A program made the translations under genes and the position numbers. Shown here piece after piece: positions 9,248 through 17,281 of a stretch of 64,000 nt of DNA. A model generated the notes under the pieces. The model was not told where the DNA came from, made no database searches, and saw only the letters and a list, made by a program, of their open reading frames with translations. Source of the stretch: Streptomyces pyxinae (GTDB taxonomy: Bacteria > Actinomycetota > Actinomycetes > Streptomycetales > Streptomycetaceae); the NCBI RefSeq assembly GCF_024756275.1, contig NZ_JANUGQ010000001.1:558001-622000 (forward strand), written 5' to 3'. Within the stretch, counting starts at the first letter, position 1. Each line of letters opens with the position of its first letter.

Positions 9248-9276
9248 TTGACAAGCCTATTGGTCTGGACCAAATT
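9248..9276 (+). promoter_or_regulatory. Promoter with overlapping DasR-type operator for the chitinase
   Basis: TTGACA (9248-9253) is followed after 17 nt by CAAATT (9271-9276). The dyad ATTGGTCTGGACCAAA (9259-9274) sits between and over the -10. It matches the known DasR responsive element (consensus close to ACTGGTCTAGACCAGT) at nearly every position. DasR is the GntR repressor that controls chitin and GlcNAc genes and is released by GlcN-6-P. The rest of 8987-9354 shows no gene. Confidence 0.75.
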
Positions 9277-9354
9277 CGGCGCAGCGAAAACCCCCACCTC
9301 ACCCCCCACCCCCCGCTCCGTTCCCACCCCATCCGCCCCCACCGGAGGCAGCAC

Positions 9355-11154
9355 ATGGACCGCACCAGAGGCAGTTCGTCCCCCACCAGGAGCAGGTGGC
9401 TTCCCGGCGCGCTGGCGCTCGCGCTGGGCGCCGGGCTCGGGCTGGCCGGCGGGACCGGCGGCGCGCTGGCGGCCGAGCCGGCGGCCGGTCCCGGAGCGGC
9501 CCACCGGAGTGGCGCCGCCCAGGCGACCGAGCAGGTGGCCGAGCAGGCGGCCGACCTGAACGTGGCCAGGAACGCCGGGTTCGAGTCCGGGCTGAGCGAC
9601 TGGTCCTGCGGCACGGGCGGCGCGGTCACGCAGGCGCCGGTGCGCACCGGGACCGGCGCGCTGCGCGGGACGCCCGCCGGACAGGACAACGCCCGCTGCG
9701 CCCAGGTCGTCCGGGTGAAGCCCGACTCCAGCTACACGCTCAGCGCCTGGACCCAGGGCGGGTACGCCTACCTGGGCGCGACCGGCACCGGGACGACCGA
9801 TGTGTCCACCTGGTCGCCCGGCTCCGGCGGCTGGCAGCAACTGACGACACGGTTCACCACCGGGGCGGCCACGACCTCGGTCACCGTCTACACCCACGGC
9901 TGGTACGGGCAGGCCCCGTACGTCGTCGACGACCTCTCCGTCTTCGGGCCCGACGGGGGCGGCGGCTCCGACCCCGGCCCCGCCGTGCCCGCCGCCCCGG
10001 CCGGGCTGACGGCCGGCGGAGCGACCTCCTCGTCGGTGACGCTGAACTGGAGCGCGGTGAACGGGGCCACCGGCTACCACGTGTACCGGGACGGCGCCCG
10101 GGTCCAGTCGGTGAGCGGCACCTCGGCCACCGTGACCGGGCTGGCCGCCGACACCGCGTACGGCTTCCAGGTCACCGCCGCCAACGCGGCCGGTGAGTCG
10201 GCCCGTTCGGCCACCGTGACCGCCCGGACCGCTCCCGGCTCGCCCGGCCCGGGCCCCGGCCCGAACCCGGCCGTGCCCCGGCACGCGGTCACCGGCTACT
10301 GGCAGAACTTCGACAACGGCGCCACCGTCCAGAAGCTGCGGGACGTGCCGGCCCAGTACGACATCGTCGCCGTCTCCTTCGCGGACTCCACGGCGGTGCC
10401 CGGCCAGATCTCCTTCACTCTGGACCCGGCCGTGGGCTATGCCTCGGTGGCCGACTTCAAGGCCGACATCGCCGCCAAGAAGGCCGCCGGTGTGTCGGTG
10501 ATCCTCTCGGTGGGCGGGGAGAAGGGCAATGTCACGATCAACAGCGACACCTCCGCCACCGCCTTCGCGGACAGCGCCTGGGCGCTGATGCGGGAGTACG
10601 GCTTCAGCGGGGTGGACATCGACCTGGAGCACGGGATCAACTCCACCTATCTGGCCAGGGCGCTGCGCGGGCTCGCGGCCAAGGCCGGCTCCGGCCTGGT
10701 GCTGACCATGGCACCGCAGACGATCGACATGCAGTCCACCGGGACCGAGTACTTCAAGACCGCCCTCGCCGTGAAGGACATTCTCACGGTGGTCAACACT
10801 CAGTACTACAACAGCGGTTCGATGCTGGGCTGCGACGGCAAGGTCTACTCGCAGGGCTCGGTGGACTTCCTCACCGCGCTCGCCTGCGTCCAGCTGGAGG
10901 GCGGTCTCGACGCCTCCCAGGTCGGCCTGGGCGTACCCGCCTCCGGCCGGGGCGCCGGCAGCGGCTACGTACCGCCCTCGGTGGTGAACAACGCGCTGGA
11001 CTGCCTGGCCCGGGGCACCAACTGCGGTGCGTTCAAGCCGTCGAAGACCTACCCGGCGCTGCGCGGCGCGATGGCCTGGTCCACCAACTGGGACGCCACC
11101 GCCGGCAACACCTGGTCGGGCACGGTCGGACCGCACGTCCACGACCTGCCGTGA
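9355..11154 (+). CDS. Secreted GH18 chitinase with CBM and fibronectin III domains
   Basis: An extracellular endo- or exo-chitinase of glycoside hydrolase family 18, cleaving beta-1,4 GlcNAc bonds. The ATG at 9355 has GGAGG 7 nt upstream. Order: Sec signal peptide (cut near residue 40, ALA-AEP), a carbohydrate-binding module (about 60-195), a Gly/Pro linker, a fibronectin type III domain (about 210-295), a second linker and a GH18 barrel (about 310-599). The catalytic segment reads SGVDIDLEH with D421, D423 and the acid/base E425 intact. The first Asp of the usual DxxDxDxE motif is Ser418. Regulation by DasR is inferred from the operator upstream. Confidence 0.93.
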   Translation: MDRTRGSSSPTRSRWLPGALALALGAGLGLAGGTGGALAAEPAAGPGAAHRSGAAQATEQVAEQAADLNVARNAGFESGLSDWSCGTGGAVTQAPVRTGTGALRGTPAGQDNARCAQVVRVKPDSSYTLSAWTQGGYAYLGATGTGTTDVSTWSPGSGGWQQLTTRFTTGAATTSVTVYTHGWYGQAPYVVDDLSVFGPDGGGGSDPGPAVPAAPAGLTAGGATSSSVTLNWSAVNGATGYHVYRDGARVQSVSGTSATVTGLAADTAYGFQVTAANAAGESARSATVTARTAPGSPGPGPGPNPAVPRHAVTGYWQNFDNGATVQKLRDVPAQYDIVAVSFADSTAVPGQISFTLDPAVGYASVADFKADIAAKKAAGVSVILSVGGEKGNVTINSDTSATAFADSAWALMREYGFSGVDIDLEHGINSTYLARALRGLAAKAGSGLVLTMAPQTIDMQSTGTEYFKTALAVKDILTVVNTQYYNSGSMLGCDGKVYSQGSVDFLTALACVQLEGGLDASQVGLGVPASGRGAGSGYVPPSVVNNALDCLARGTNCGAFKPSKTYPALRGAMAWSTNWDATAGNTWSGTVGPHVHDLP

Positions 11155-11158
11155 CAGC

Positions 11159-11197
11159 CCCTGGTGGCGGGGCCCGTCTCCGGCCCCGCTACCAGGG
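11159..11197. terminator. Bidirectional hairpin terminator
   Basis: Arms 11159-11174 and 11182-11197 pair over 16 bp with one mismatch around a 7-nt loop. It lies between the convergent chitinase and transporter genes and overlaps the last codons of the latter. Confidence 0.75.
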
Positions 11198-12709
11198 CAG
11201 TTCGCGGACCTGCTGGACGCAGAGGACGACGAAGAGCACGCCTGCCAGGACGAGCATTCCATTGCTCAGCCACCCGTTGCGCCACTCACGGGGCGTACGG
11301 GAGGAGTTGAGCAGCCAGACCAGGGTCAGCGCCAGGAACGGCATGAAGAAGGCGCCGATCACCCCGTACACGATCACCAGCCCGAACGGCTCGTCCAGGA
11401 AGAGCAGGCTGATCGGCGGGAAGGTGAGCCAGAGGAGGTACGCCCGGAACGGCAGCGACCGCTCCCGGGCCCCCGAGGCCACCGCCACCCCGCCGTCCGG
11501 CCCCGGGCCCGAGCCCGGGTGATCCGCCGCCGGGCCCGCCGCCCCGGCCATGACCGGGTCCGGGCGGCCCGGGTCACCCGCCACCGGGCCCTCCACCGCC
11601 GGAGCCGTAGCCGATCGCGGGTCACCCGCCACCGGAGCCGTCGCCGGAGCCAGGTCCAGATCCAGGTCCGGAGTCCCGGCGGCGGCCCGGGCGCGGAAGT
11701 TGGCCACGAAGTCCGCGAACATCAGGCTCACCCCCTGCCAGACCCCGATCAGCGAGGTGAAGGAGGTGGCGAAGAAGCCGACCAGGAAGAGCTTGGCGGT
11801 CGCCGTCCCGTACCGCTCGGCCAGGATGTCGCTGAGCGACAGCAGCCCCCGGTCGCCCTTGGCCAGCGCCACGCCCGAGGAGTGCAGCAGCTCCGCGCCG
11901 ACGAAGAGCATCGCCACCACGAAGACGCCGGTGGTGACATAGGCGACCCGGTTGTCCAGGCGCATCACCCGCATCCACCCGGCGTCGGTCCAGCCCTTGG
12001 CGTTGACCCAGTAGCCGTACGCCGCCAGGGTGATCGTGCCGCCGACGCCGCCGATCAGGCCCAGGGTGTAGACCAGCGAGCCGTCCGGCAGGACGGGCAC
12101 CAGACCGGCGAGCGCCGGGCCGAGGTGCGGGGCCACCCGGACGGCCAGATAGACCGTGACCACGAACATGACGCCCACCAGCACGGTCATGACCTTCTCG
12201 AACACCGCGTACCGGTTGAACCAGACGAAGACCAGCCCCACCAGCCCGCACAGCACGCCCCACCACCGCAGGTCCATGACGTCCGGGAAGAGCGCGCCCA
12301 GCGGCAGCGCGCTGGAGGACATGGCGGCGGCGCCGTAGACGAAGCCCCAGATGGCGACGTAGCCGATGAAGTAGACGCTGGTCCAGGGGCCGAGGCTGCG
12401 CCAGCCGTCGAACAGGGTACGTCCGGTGGCCAGGTGCCAGCGCCCGGCCGCCTCGGCCAGCGAGATCTTGACCAGGCAGCCGATGACGGCCGCCCAGAGG
12501 AGCGTGTAGCCGAACCGGCTGCCCGCGATCAGGGTGGCCACCAGGTCGCCCGCGCCGACCCCGGTGGCCGCGACGACGATGCCGGGGCCGATGTGCCGCC
12601 AGCCCGCCCCGCGTGGTGGCGCGCCGGCCGCCGCCGGGCCCGCCGCCGTCCGCCCGTCCGCGCTCTCCGCCGGGCCCGCCACCGCCTGCCGCTCCGCGCT
12701 CTCCGCCAT
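11189..12709 (-). CDS. Nramp-family metal transporter, atypical metal-site motifs
   Basis: A polytopic membrane protein with about 11 hydrophobic segments and the Nramp-fold opening GPGIVVAATGVGAGDLVATL. In classical Mn/Fe transporters TM1 carries DPGN and TM6 carries MPH. Here the TM1 position reads GAGD and the TM6 region reads GYWVNAKG. The substrate may therefore not be Mn2+ or Fe2+; Nramp-related Mg2+ or non-metal transporters show similar loss. An 80-residue Pro/Ala/Gly-rich insert with internal repeats (VAGDP) separates later helices. The start is uncertain: ATG 12709 is preferred, ATG 12751 is possible. It is monocistronic, divergent from the carboxypeptidase gene. Confidence 0.82.
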   Translation of the reverse strand: MAESAERQAVAGPAESADGRTAAGPAAAGAPPRGAGWRHIGPGIVVAATGVGAGDLVATLIAGSRFGYTLLWAAVIGCLVKISLAEAAGRWHLATGRTLFDGWRSLGPWTSVYFIGYVAIWGFVYGAAAMSSSALPLGALFPDVMDLRWWGVLCGLVGLVFVWFNRYAVFEKVMTVLVGVMFVVTVYLAVRVAPHLGPALAGLVPVLPDGSLVYTLGLIGGVGGTITLAAYGYWVNAKGWTDAGWMRVMRLDNRVAYVTTGVFVVAMLFVGAELLHSSGVALAKGDRGLLSLSDILAERYGTATAKLFLVGFFATSFTSLIGVWQGVSLMFADFVANFRARAAAGTPDLDLDLAPATAPVAGDPRSATAPAVEGPVAGDPGRPDPVMAGAAGPAADHPGSGPGPDGGVAVASGARERSLPFRAYLLWLTFPPISLLFLDEPFGLVIVYGVIGAFFMPFLALTLVWLLNSSRTPREWRNGWLSNGMLVLAGVLFVVLCVQQVRELPW

Positions 12710-12769
12710 GCCGTACCGCCGCCCTCCGGTCGTACCCCGTGCCCTGCCCATGGCCGGACCCCGGCCCTA

Positions 12770-12841
12770 GGCCCTGTCTGACAAATGTCGCCTGGGTGCC
12801 GACGCCCTTCGGGCGGACGACGCTCTTTGTCAGACAGGACC
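12770..12841. mobile_element. 72-bp inverted-repeat element, MITE or IS relic candidate
   Basis: Arms GGCCCTGTCTGACAAA (12770-12785) and its complement at 12826-12841 match at 15 of 16 positions, flanking 40 bp with a smaller internal GCCC/GGGC hairpin. It lies between divergent genes, where a terminator would have no use. No coding capacity. Called from structure alone. Confidence 0.5.
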
Positions 12842-13040
12842 TGGTCCGCTCCCGGCGCCCGGGGCGGGCCGGCCGTGACCGCACGGCCACCAAATCCGGT
12901 ACCGGGTGATCGCGCAAGACCGCCACGGGGAACAGGTGCGGGGACCGGGGTGACCGAACTGCGACCTTGACGTGCCCACGCCACAGTCGCACCATGCCTC
13001 GCACGGGGACACCCCCCGTACCCCCCACTCAGGAGACAGC

Positions 13041-14390
13041 ATGCGACTTCGCATCCGCGGGAAGCTCGGCCCGCGCGCGAGCCGGACCGCCGCCCTCACG
13101 GCGGTGCTGGCGCTGGCCCTCGCGGCGCCGCTCGCCACCGCCGCGCCCGGCGGCCCGCCGTCGGCGCCCACCGCCTCCACGGAGGAGGTGGTCCGGCAGT
13201 ACGAGATCCACGGCCCGGCCACCCCCGCCGAACGCACCGCCCTCACCGCCACCGGTGTCGCCATCGACGAGGTGCACGAGCACTCGGTCGTGGTCAGCGC
13301 CGACGCCGAGCAGGCCGCCCGGCTGCGGGCCCGGGGCCATCAGCTCAAGGCCCTGCCCGCGCCCCCGGACCGGCGGATCAAGGGGGAGGCCGTCCAGCCG
13401 ATGGACTTCCCGTCCGCCGACTCGCGCTACCACAACTACGCCGAGATGAACGCGGAGATCGACCAGCGCATCCGGCAGTACCCGAACCTGATGAGCAAGC
13501 GGGTCATCGGCAAGAGCTACCAGGGCCGGGACATCATCGCCGTCAAGGTCAGCGACAACGTGGCCACCGACGAGAACGAACCCGAGATCCTCTTCACCCA
13601 CCACCAGCACGCCCGTGAGCACCTCACCGTCGAGATGGCGCTCTATCTGCTGCGGGAGTTCGGCGCCGGCTACGGCTCCGACGCCCGGATCACCAACATG
13701 GTGAACAACCGCGAGATCTGGATCGTGCCCGACCTCAACCCGGACGGCGGCGAGTACGACATCGCCGGCGGCTCGTACCGCAGCTGGCGGAAGAACCGGC
13801 AGCCCAACTCCGGCTCGTCCAACGTCGGTACGGACCTCAACCGCAACTGGGCCTTCAAGTGGGGCTGCTGCGGCGGCTCATCGGGCTCGACCGGCTCGGA
13901 GACGTACCGCGGCCGGGCCGCCGAGTCGGCACCCGAGGTGAAGGTGGTCGCCGACTTCACGCGCTCCCGGGTGGTCGGCGGGAAGCAGCAGATCAAGGCG
14001 GCCATCGACTTCCACACGTACAGCGAACTGGTGCTCTGGCCCTACGGCTACACCTACGACGACACCGCGCCCGGCCTGACCGCCGACGATCGGGACGCCT
14101 TCGCCACGGTCGGCCGCAAGATGGCGGCCAGCAACGGTTACACGCCGCAGCAGTCGAGCGATCTGTATGTCACCGACGGGTCGATCGACGACTGGCTGTG
14201 GGGCAACCAGAAGGTCTTCGCGTACACCTTCGAGATGTACCCGACCGGCGCCGGCGGGGGCGGCTTCTACCCGCCCGACGAGGTGATCGAGCGGGAGACC
14301 GCCCGGAACCGGGACGCGGTGCTCCAGCTGCTGGAGAACGCGGACTGCATGTACCGATCGATCGGCAAGGAGCAGCAGTACTGCTCCTGA
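13041..14390 (+). CDS. Secreted M14 zinc carboxypeptidase
   Basis: A carboxypeptidase of family M14 (carboxypeptidase T-like), expected to remove C-terminal residues from extracellular peptides. ATG 13041 has AGGAG 6 nt upstream. A Sec signal peptide (about residues 1-37) is followed by a propeptide of about 90 residues and the catalytic domain starting near [16 protein letters not shown]. The zinc pair is in [12 protein letters not shown] (H190, E193); DLNRNW carries the conserved Asn-Arg substrate site, [13 protein letters not shown] the third zinc His, and FEMYP the catalytic Glu region. Several Cys residues (GCCGG) suggest disulfides. It is 449 residues, typical for Streptomyces secreted members. 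Confidence 0.93.
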   Translation: MRLRIRGKLGPRASRTAALTAVLALALAAPLATAAPGGPPSAPTASTEEVVRQYEIHGPATPAERTALTATGVAIDEVHEHSVVVSADAEQAARLRARGHQLKALPAPPDRRIKGEAVQPMDFPSADSRYHNYAEMNAEIDQRIRQYPNLMSKRVIGKSYQGRDIIAVKVSDNVATDENEPEILFTHHQHAREHLTVEMALYLLREFGAGYGSDARITNMVNNREIWIVPDLNPDGGEYDIAGGSYRSWRKNRQPNSGSSNVGTDLNRNWAFKWGCCGGSSGSTGSETYRGRAAESAPEVKVVADFTRSRVVGGKQQIKAAIDFHTYSELVLWPYGYTYDDTAPGLTADDRDAFATVGRKMAASNGYTPQQSSDLYVTDGSIDDWLWGNQKVFAYTFEMYPTGAGGGGFYPPDEVIERETARNRDAVLQLLENADCMYRSIGKEQQYCS

Positions 14391-14459
14391 ACTTCGGTCG
14401 GCAGGCAGGCCCGTGAGCCGGTGGACGGGCCCATGGACGGGCCGGTGGGCGGGGCGGTG

Positions 14460-14500
14460 GGCGGGGCGCGGCACGGCGGACGTCCGTACCGCGCCCCGCC
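14460..14500. terminator. Hairpin terminator between convergent genes
   Basis: Perfect 12-bp stem GGCGGGGCGCGG (14460-14471) with 14489-14500, and a smaller ACGG/CCGT pairing in the loop. It follows the carboxypeptidase stop and faces the RidA gene end. Confidence 0.7.
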
Positions 14501-14569
14501 GCCGCTCGCTCCACCTCCGCTCGCCCGGCCGCCGCCCGGCCCGGCACAACGCGGCCTCGCCCCGCCCGC

Positions 14570-15076
14570 TCAGTCCAGGACGGCGAGGGCGTCGATCTCG
14601 ATGAGCAGCCCCGGCGGCAGCCCGACATAGACGGTGGTGCGGGCGGCGGGGGCGACGGTGAGATCCGCGAAGTAGGCGTTGTAGATCTCGTTCATCTCCG
14701 CGAAGTGCTCCACCTCGGTGAGATAGACCCGGATCATCAGCACGTCGTCCCAACTCGCCCCGCCCTCCCGCAGGATGGCCTCGACATTGGCGAAGGTCCG
14801 GAGGGTCTGCTCCCGGAGCGTCGGCCCGGCGGGCACCGGCGGCTTCCCCGGCTCGGCGGGCAGAAAGCCGACCTGGCCCGCGACTTGGAGGATGTTGCCC
14901 TTCCGGACGCCGTGCGAGAACTTCGCGGGCGGGGCGGTGTGGGTGGCCGGGGTGAGCGCGATCTTCTCGCTCGACCCGAGCTTCTTCCCGGCCCGTTCGG
15001 TCTGCTCGGTCTTCCCGGTCTGCTCGGTCCTCCCGGTCTGCTCGACCTGCTCGGTCTTTCCGGTCTGCTCGGTCAT
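14570..15076 (-). CDS. RidA/YjgF-family enamine-imine deaminase
   Basis: RidA proteins hydrolyse reactive 2-aminoacrylate and related imines released by PLP enzymes. The family core starts near residue 45 (PPAKFSHGVRKGNILQVAGQ) and ends with the conserved ARTTVYVGLPPGLLIEIDAL. The Arg that binds the substrate carboxylate fits the position in the AARTT segment. The first 30 residues are a hexapeptide repeat of the TEQTGK type, encoded by an 18-bp tandem repeat. No strong ribosome site precedes ATG 15076, so translation may begin inside the repeat. The gene is last in a minus-strand run with the IclR regulator and PfkB kinase. It faces a PLP deaminase across the intergenic promoter region, which fits imine clean-up. 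Confidence 0.88.
   Translation of the reverse strand: MTEQTGKTEQVEQTGRTEQTGKTEQTERAGKKLGSSEKIALTPATHTAPPAKFSHGVRKGNILQVAGQVGFLPAEPGKPPVPAGPTLREQTLRTFANVEAILREGGASWDDVLMIRVYLTEVEHFAEMNEIYNAYFADLTVAPAARTTVYVGLPPGLLIEIDALAVLD
15000..15076. repeat. 18-bp coding tandem repeat at RidA N-terminus
   Basis: Units close to GTCTGCTCGGTCTTCCCG repeat about four times from 15000 to the start codon and encode the six-residue block T-G-K/R-T-E-Q. Confidence 0.8.
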
Positions 15077-15123
15077 GTCGGTGGTGACCTGGCCTTTCTC
15101 GTGGTGCGGAACGGTGGTGGACG

Positions 15124-15876
15124 TCAGGCGGCCGGCGGGGCGCCGGAGTACTCACGGCTGACCGCCTCGGCGGTGCGGCGCACCAGCGGGAGCAGGGCGA
15201 GCAACTCCTCGGTGCCGATCACCACATTGGGCGCGGAGACGGACATGGCGGCCACCACCCGGCCGTCGGCCCCCCGAATGGGCGCGGCCACACAGTTGAT
15301 GGACTCCTCATGGCCGCCGAGGTCGGTGGCCCAGCCCTGGGCGCGTACGGTCGCCAGCTCCTTGAGGAAGGCGGCGGCGTCCGGCGTCGAACGGGGCGTG
15401 TAGGCCGGGTAGTCGAGCCGCTCGGCGAAGGACCGGCGCTCGGGTTCGGGGAGATCGGCCAGGAGCAGCTTGGCGACGGCGGCGACCGTGATGGCGACCG
15501 GCTTGCCGATCCGCGAGTACATCCGGACCGGGTAGCGGCTCTCCACCTTGTCGATGTAGAGCACCTCGCCCTCCTCCCGCACGGCGAGGTGGACGGTGTG
15601 ACCGGTCCGCTCGCCCAGCCGTACGAGATGGGGGTGGGCGATCTCCCGGACGTCCAGGCTCTCCACCGCCTCCTGGGCGAGCGCGAAGAGGCGGGCGCCG
15701 AGGCGGTAGCGCTGGTCCTGCTGGCGGTGGACCAGGCCGTGCGCGTGCAGGGTGCGGAGCAGCCGGAGCGCGGTGGACTTGTGCACCCCGAGCCGCTCGG
15801 CCACCTGCCCCAGGTCGGCCGGGCCCTGCGCGAGCAGCGGCAGGATGCTCAGCGCGCGGTCGACGGTCTGGCTCAT
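15124..15876 (-). CDS. IclR-family transcriptional regulator
   Basis: A 250-residue IclR regulator. The N-terminal winged helix-turn-helix includes LGQVAERLGVHKSTALRLLRTL (shown here only to orient; about residues 20-41), followed by the effector domain (about 75-245) with the family segments YPVRMYSRIGKPVAITVAAVAK and SINCVAAPIRGADGRVVAAM. Its start overlaps the end of the PfkB kinase by 4 nt (ATGA). IclR proteins commonly control a neighbouring catabolic operon and bind small acids or sugar acids. The divergent promoter region at about 17100-17280 is its likely target, which would govern both the kinase-regulator-RidA unit and the D-amino-acid genes. Confidence 0.92.
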   Translation of the reverse strand: MSQTVDRALSILPLLAQGPADLGQVAERLGVHKSTALRLLRTLHAHGLVHRQQDQRYRLGARLFALAQEAVESLDVREIAHPHLVRLGERTGHTVHLAVREEGEVLYIDKVESRYPVRMYSRIGKPVAITVAAVAKLLLADLPEPERRSFAERLDYPAYTPRSTPDAAAFLKELATVRAQGWATDLGGHEESINCVAAPIRGADGRVVAAMSVSAPNVVIGTEELLALLPLVRRTAEAVSREYSGAPPAA

Positions 15877-17078
15877 GACGTAGGTACCTCCTGGTCGTTC
15901 CCCGTCCAGCCGGGGGCGAGGCGCAGTGCGGCCCAGTCGGCGCCGGGCAGGGCGGCGAGCCGGTCGGCCCGGTCCCGGCCCGGCGGCGCGGCGAGGTCGC
16001 CGGGGACGGTGAGGGCGGCGGCGGCCATGAGGTGGCCGTGCCGGAGCCGGGCCCGGGGGTCCAGGCCGCGCAGGGTCGCGGAGAGGAACCCGGCCGCGAA
16101 CGCGTCCCCGGCGCCCACCGGGGCGACCACCGCCACGCGCGGCGCGGGCTCGGCGTACCGGCGGTCGGCGGCCGGGGCCCCGGAGTCCCGGTGCCGGGCG
16201 CTCCCGGTGAGGGAGCCGGCCCCCTGGCCCAGCGGCGCCCGGAGAAAGAGCGTCGCGCCCTCGGCGCCCCGCTTCACCACCAGGGCGGCCGGCTCCGGGA
16301 GCGCGGCCCGCACGGCGTCCGGGCCGCGCAGCCCCCAGGCGGTCTCCGCCTCGTCCTCGCCCACGAAGACCAGGTCGGCGCCCCGGGCCAGCTCCAGCAG
16401 CACCCCGGGGCCGTCCGGAGTCCGCCAGAGCCCCGGCCGGTGGTTGACGTCGAAGGAGAGCAGCGGCCGGCCGGGGCGCCGGGCGGTGAGGTCCCGCAGC
16501 AGGGCGAGGCAGCCGTCGGAGAGGGCGGCGGTGATGCCCGAGAGATGGAGCACCCGGGCGCCCAGCAGCGCGTCGTACCCGACCGTGGCCGGGGACATCG
16601 CGGACGCGGCGGAGCCGGCCCGGTAGTAGAGGACTTCATGGGCGCCGTCGGCCCGGTCGGTGGCCGTGCGGAAGTACACCCCGGTCGGCCGGTCCGGGTC
16701 CCGCCGTACGGCACCGGTGTCCACGCCGTACCCGGCGACGGCCGCCACCAGGTGGTCACCGAACCCGTCGGCACCCACCCGGCTCACCCAGCGCACCCGG
16801 TGTCCGGCGGCGGCCAGGGCGCAGGCGACATTGGACTCGGCGCCGCCGATGGCCCGGGTGAAGACGGGCACGTCCGCGAGCCGGCCGGGGCGCGCCGGCA
16901 GAAAGGTGATCATGGACTCCCCGAGGCAGACCACCTCCACCGCCTCCCCGGCAGGGGCGCCCGCACCCGGCCGGGCCGCCGTCCCGGGCCCGGCGGCGTG
17001 GCCCGTCCCTGGCCGGGGGACGTCGTGGTCCGCCGCGACCCCCGGTACGGCGGGCCGCTCGGCCGCTGCTCCGGTCAC
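15873..17078 (-). CDS. PfkB-family carbohydrate kinase, 2-keto-3-deoxygluconate kinase-like
   Basis: A ribokinase-superfamily sugar kinase. After an Ala/Gly/Pro-rich tail of about 45 residues, the core starts at VEVVCLGESMITFLP. It contains the first signature (AIGGAESNVACALAAAGHRV) and ends with the ATP/anion-hole signature APVGAGDAFAAGF carrying the catalytic Asp. Its overall pattern is closest to 2-dehydro-3-deoxygluconokinases. An insertion of about 30 residues rich in Arg/Ser/Asp (RHRDSGAPAADRRYAEP) precedes the signature. It heads the minus-strand unit with the IclR regulator. The substrate is not proven by sequence, and its role beside D-amino-acid genes is unclear. Confidence 0.87.
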   Translation of the reverse strand: MTGAAAERPAVPGVAADHDVPRPGTGHAAGPGTAARPGAGAPAGEAVEVVCLGESMITFLPARPGRLADVPVFTRAIGGAESNVACALAAAGHRVRWVSRVGADGFGDHLVAAVAGYGVDTGAVRRDPDRPTGVYFRTATDRADGAHEVLYYRAGSAASAMSPATVGYDALLGARVLHLSGITAALSDGCLALLRDLTARRPGRPLLSFDVNHRPGLWRTPDGPGVLLELARGADLVFVGEDEAETAWGLRGPDAVRAALPEPAALVVKRGAEGATLFLRAPLGQGAGSLTGSARHRDSGAPAADRRYAEPAPRVAVVAPVGAGDAFAAGFLSATLRGLDPRARLRHGHLMAAAALTVPGDLAAPPGRDRADRLAALPGADWAALRLAPGWTGNDQEVPTS

Positions 17079-17157
17079 TCGGGGCTCCTCACCGGTCGCG
17101 CCGGTCCCGGATCCGTTGACCCGGCGACGACCCGGATGCTAGACAGCAGCGAGCGAT

Positions 17158-17195
17158 ACACGCAACGACTGTTGCACAGTACGCAACGCATACGA
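17158..17195. promoter_or_regulatory. Candidate IclR operator in the divergent promoter region
   Basis: The block holds two direct ACGCAAC copies (17160-17166, 17181-17187) and an inverted GTTGCA (17171-17176), so that GCAACGACTGTTGC forms a dyad. It sits between the divergent kinase and deaminase genes. The binding protein is inferred from the linked IclR gene. Confidence 0.4.
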
Positions 17196-17281
17196 TGTCT
17201 CGCCCGTCAGCAGAGCGTGCGAATGTGCCGGTGACCCGGCACGGCGACACCGCACGGCGCCACGGCCGGAGAGGGAGCGCG

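Noticed and set aside
9133..11262. 709-codon open frame on the minus strand opposite the chitinase
   Set aside because: GC-rich shadow of the chitinase; Arg/Gly/His-rich composition with no family pattern and no ribosome site.
12770..12841. Inverted repeat read as a transcription terminator
   Set aside because: It lies upstream of both flanking divergent genes, so no transcript would need ending there; kept as a possible mobile element.
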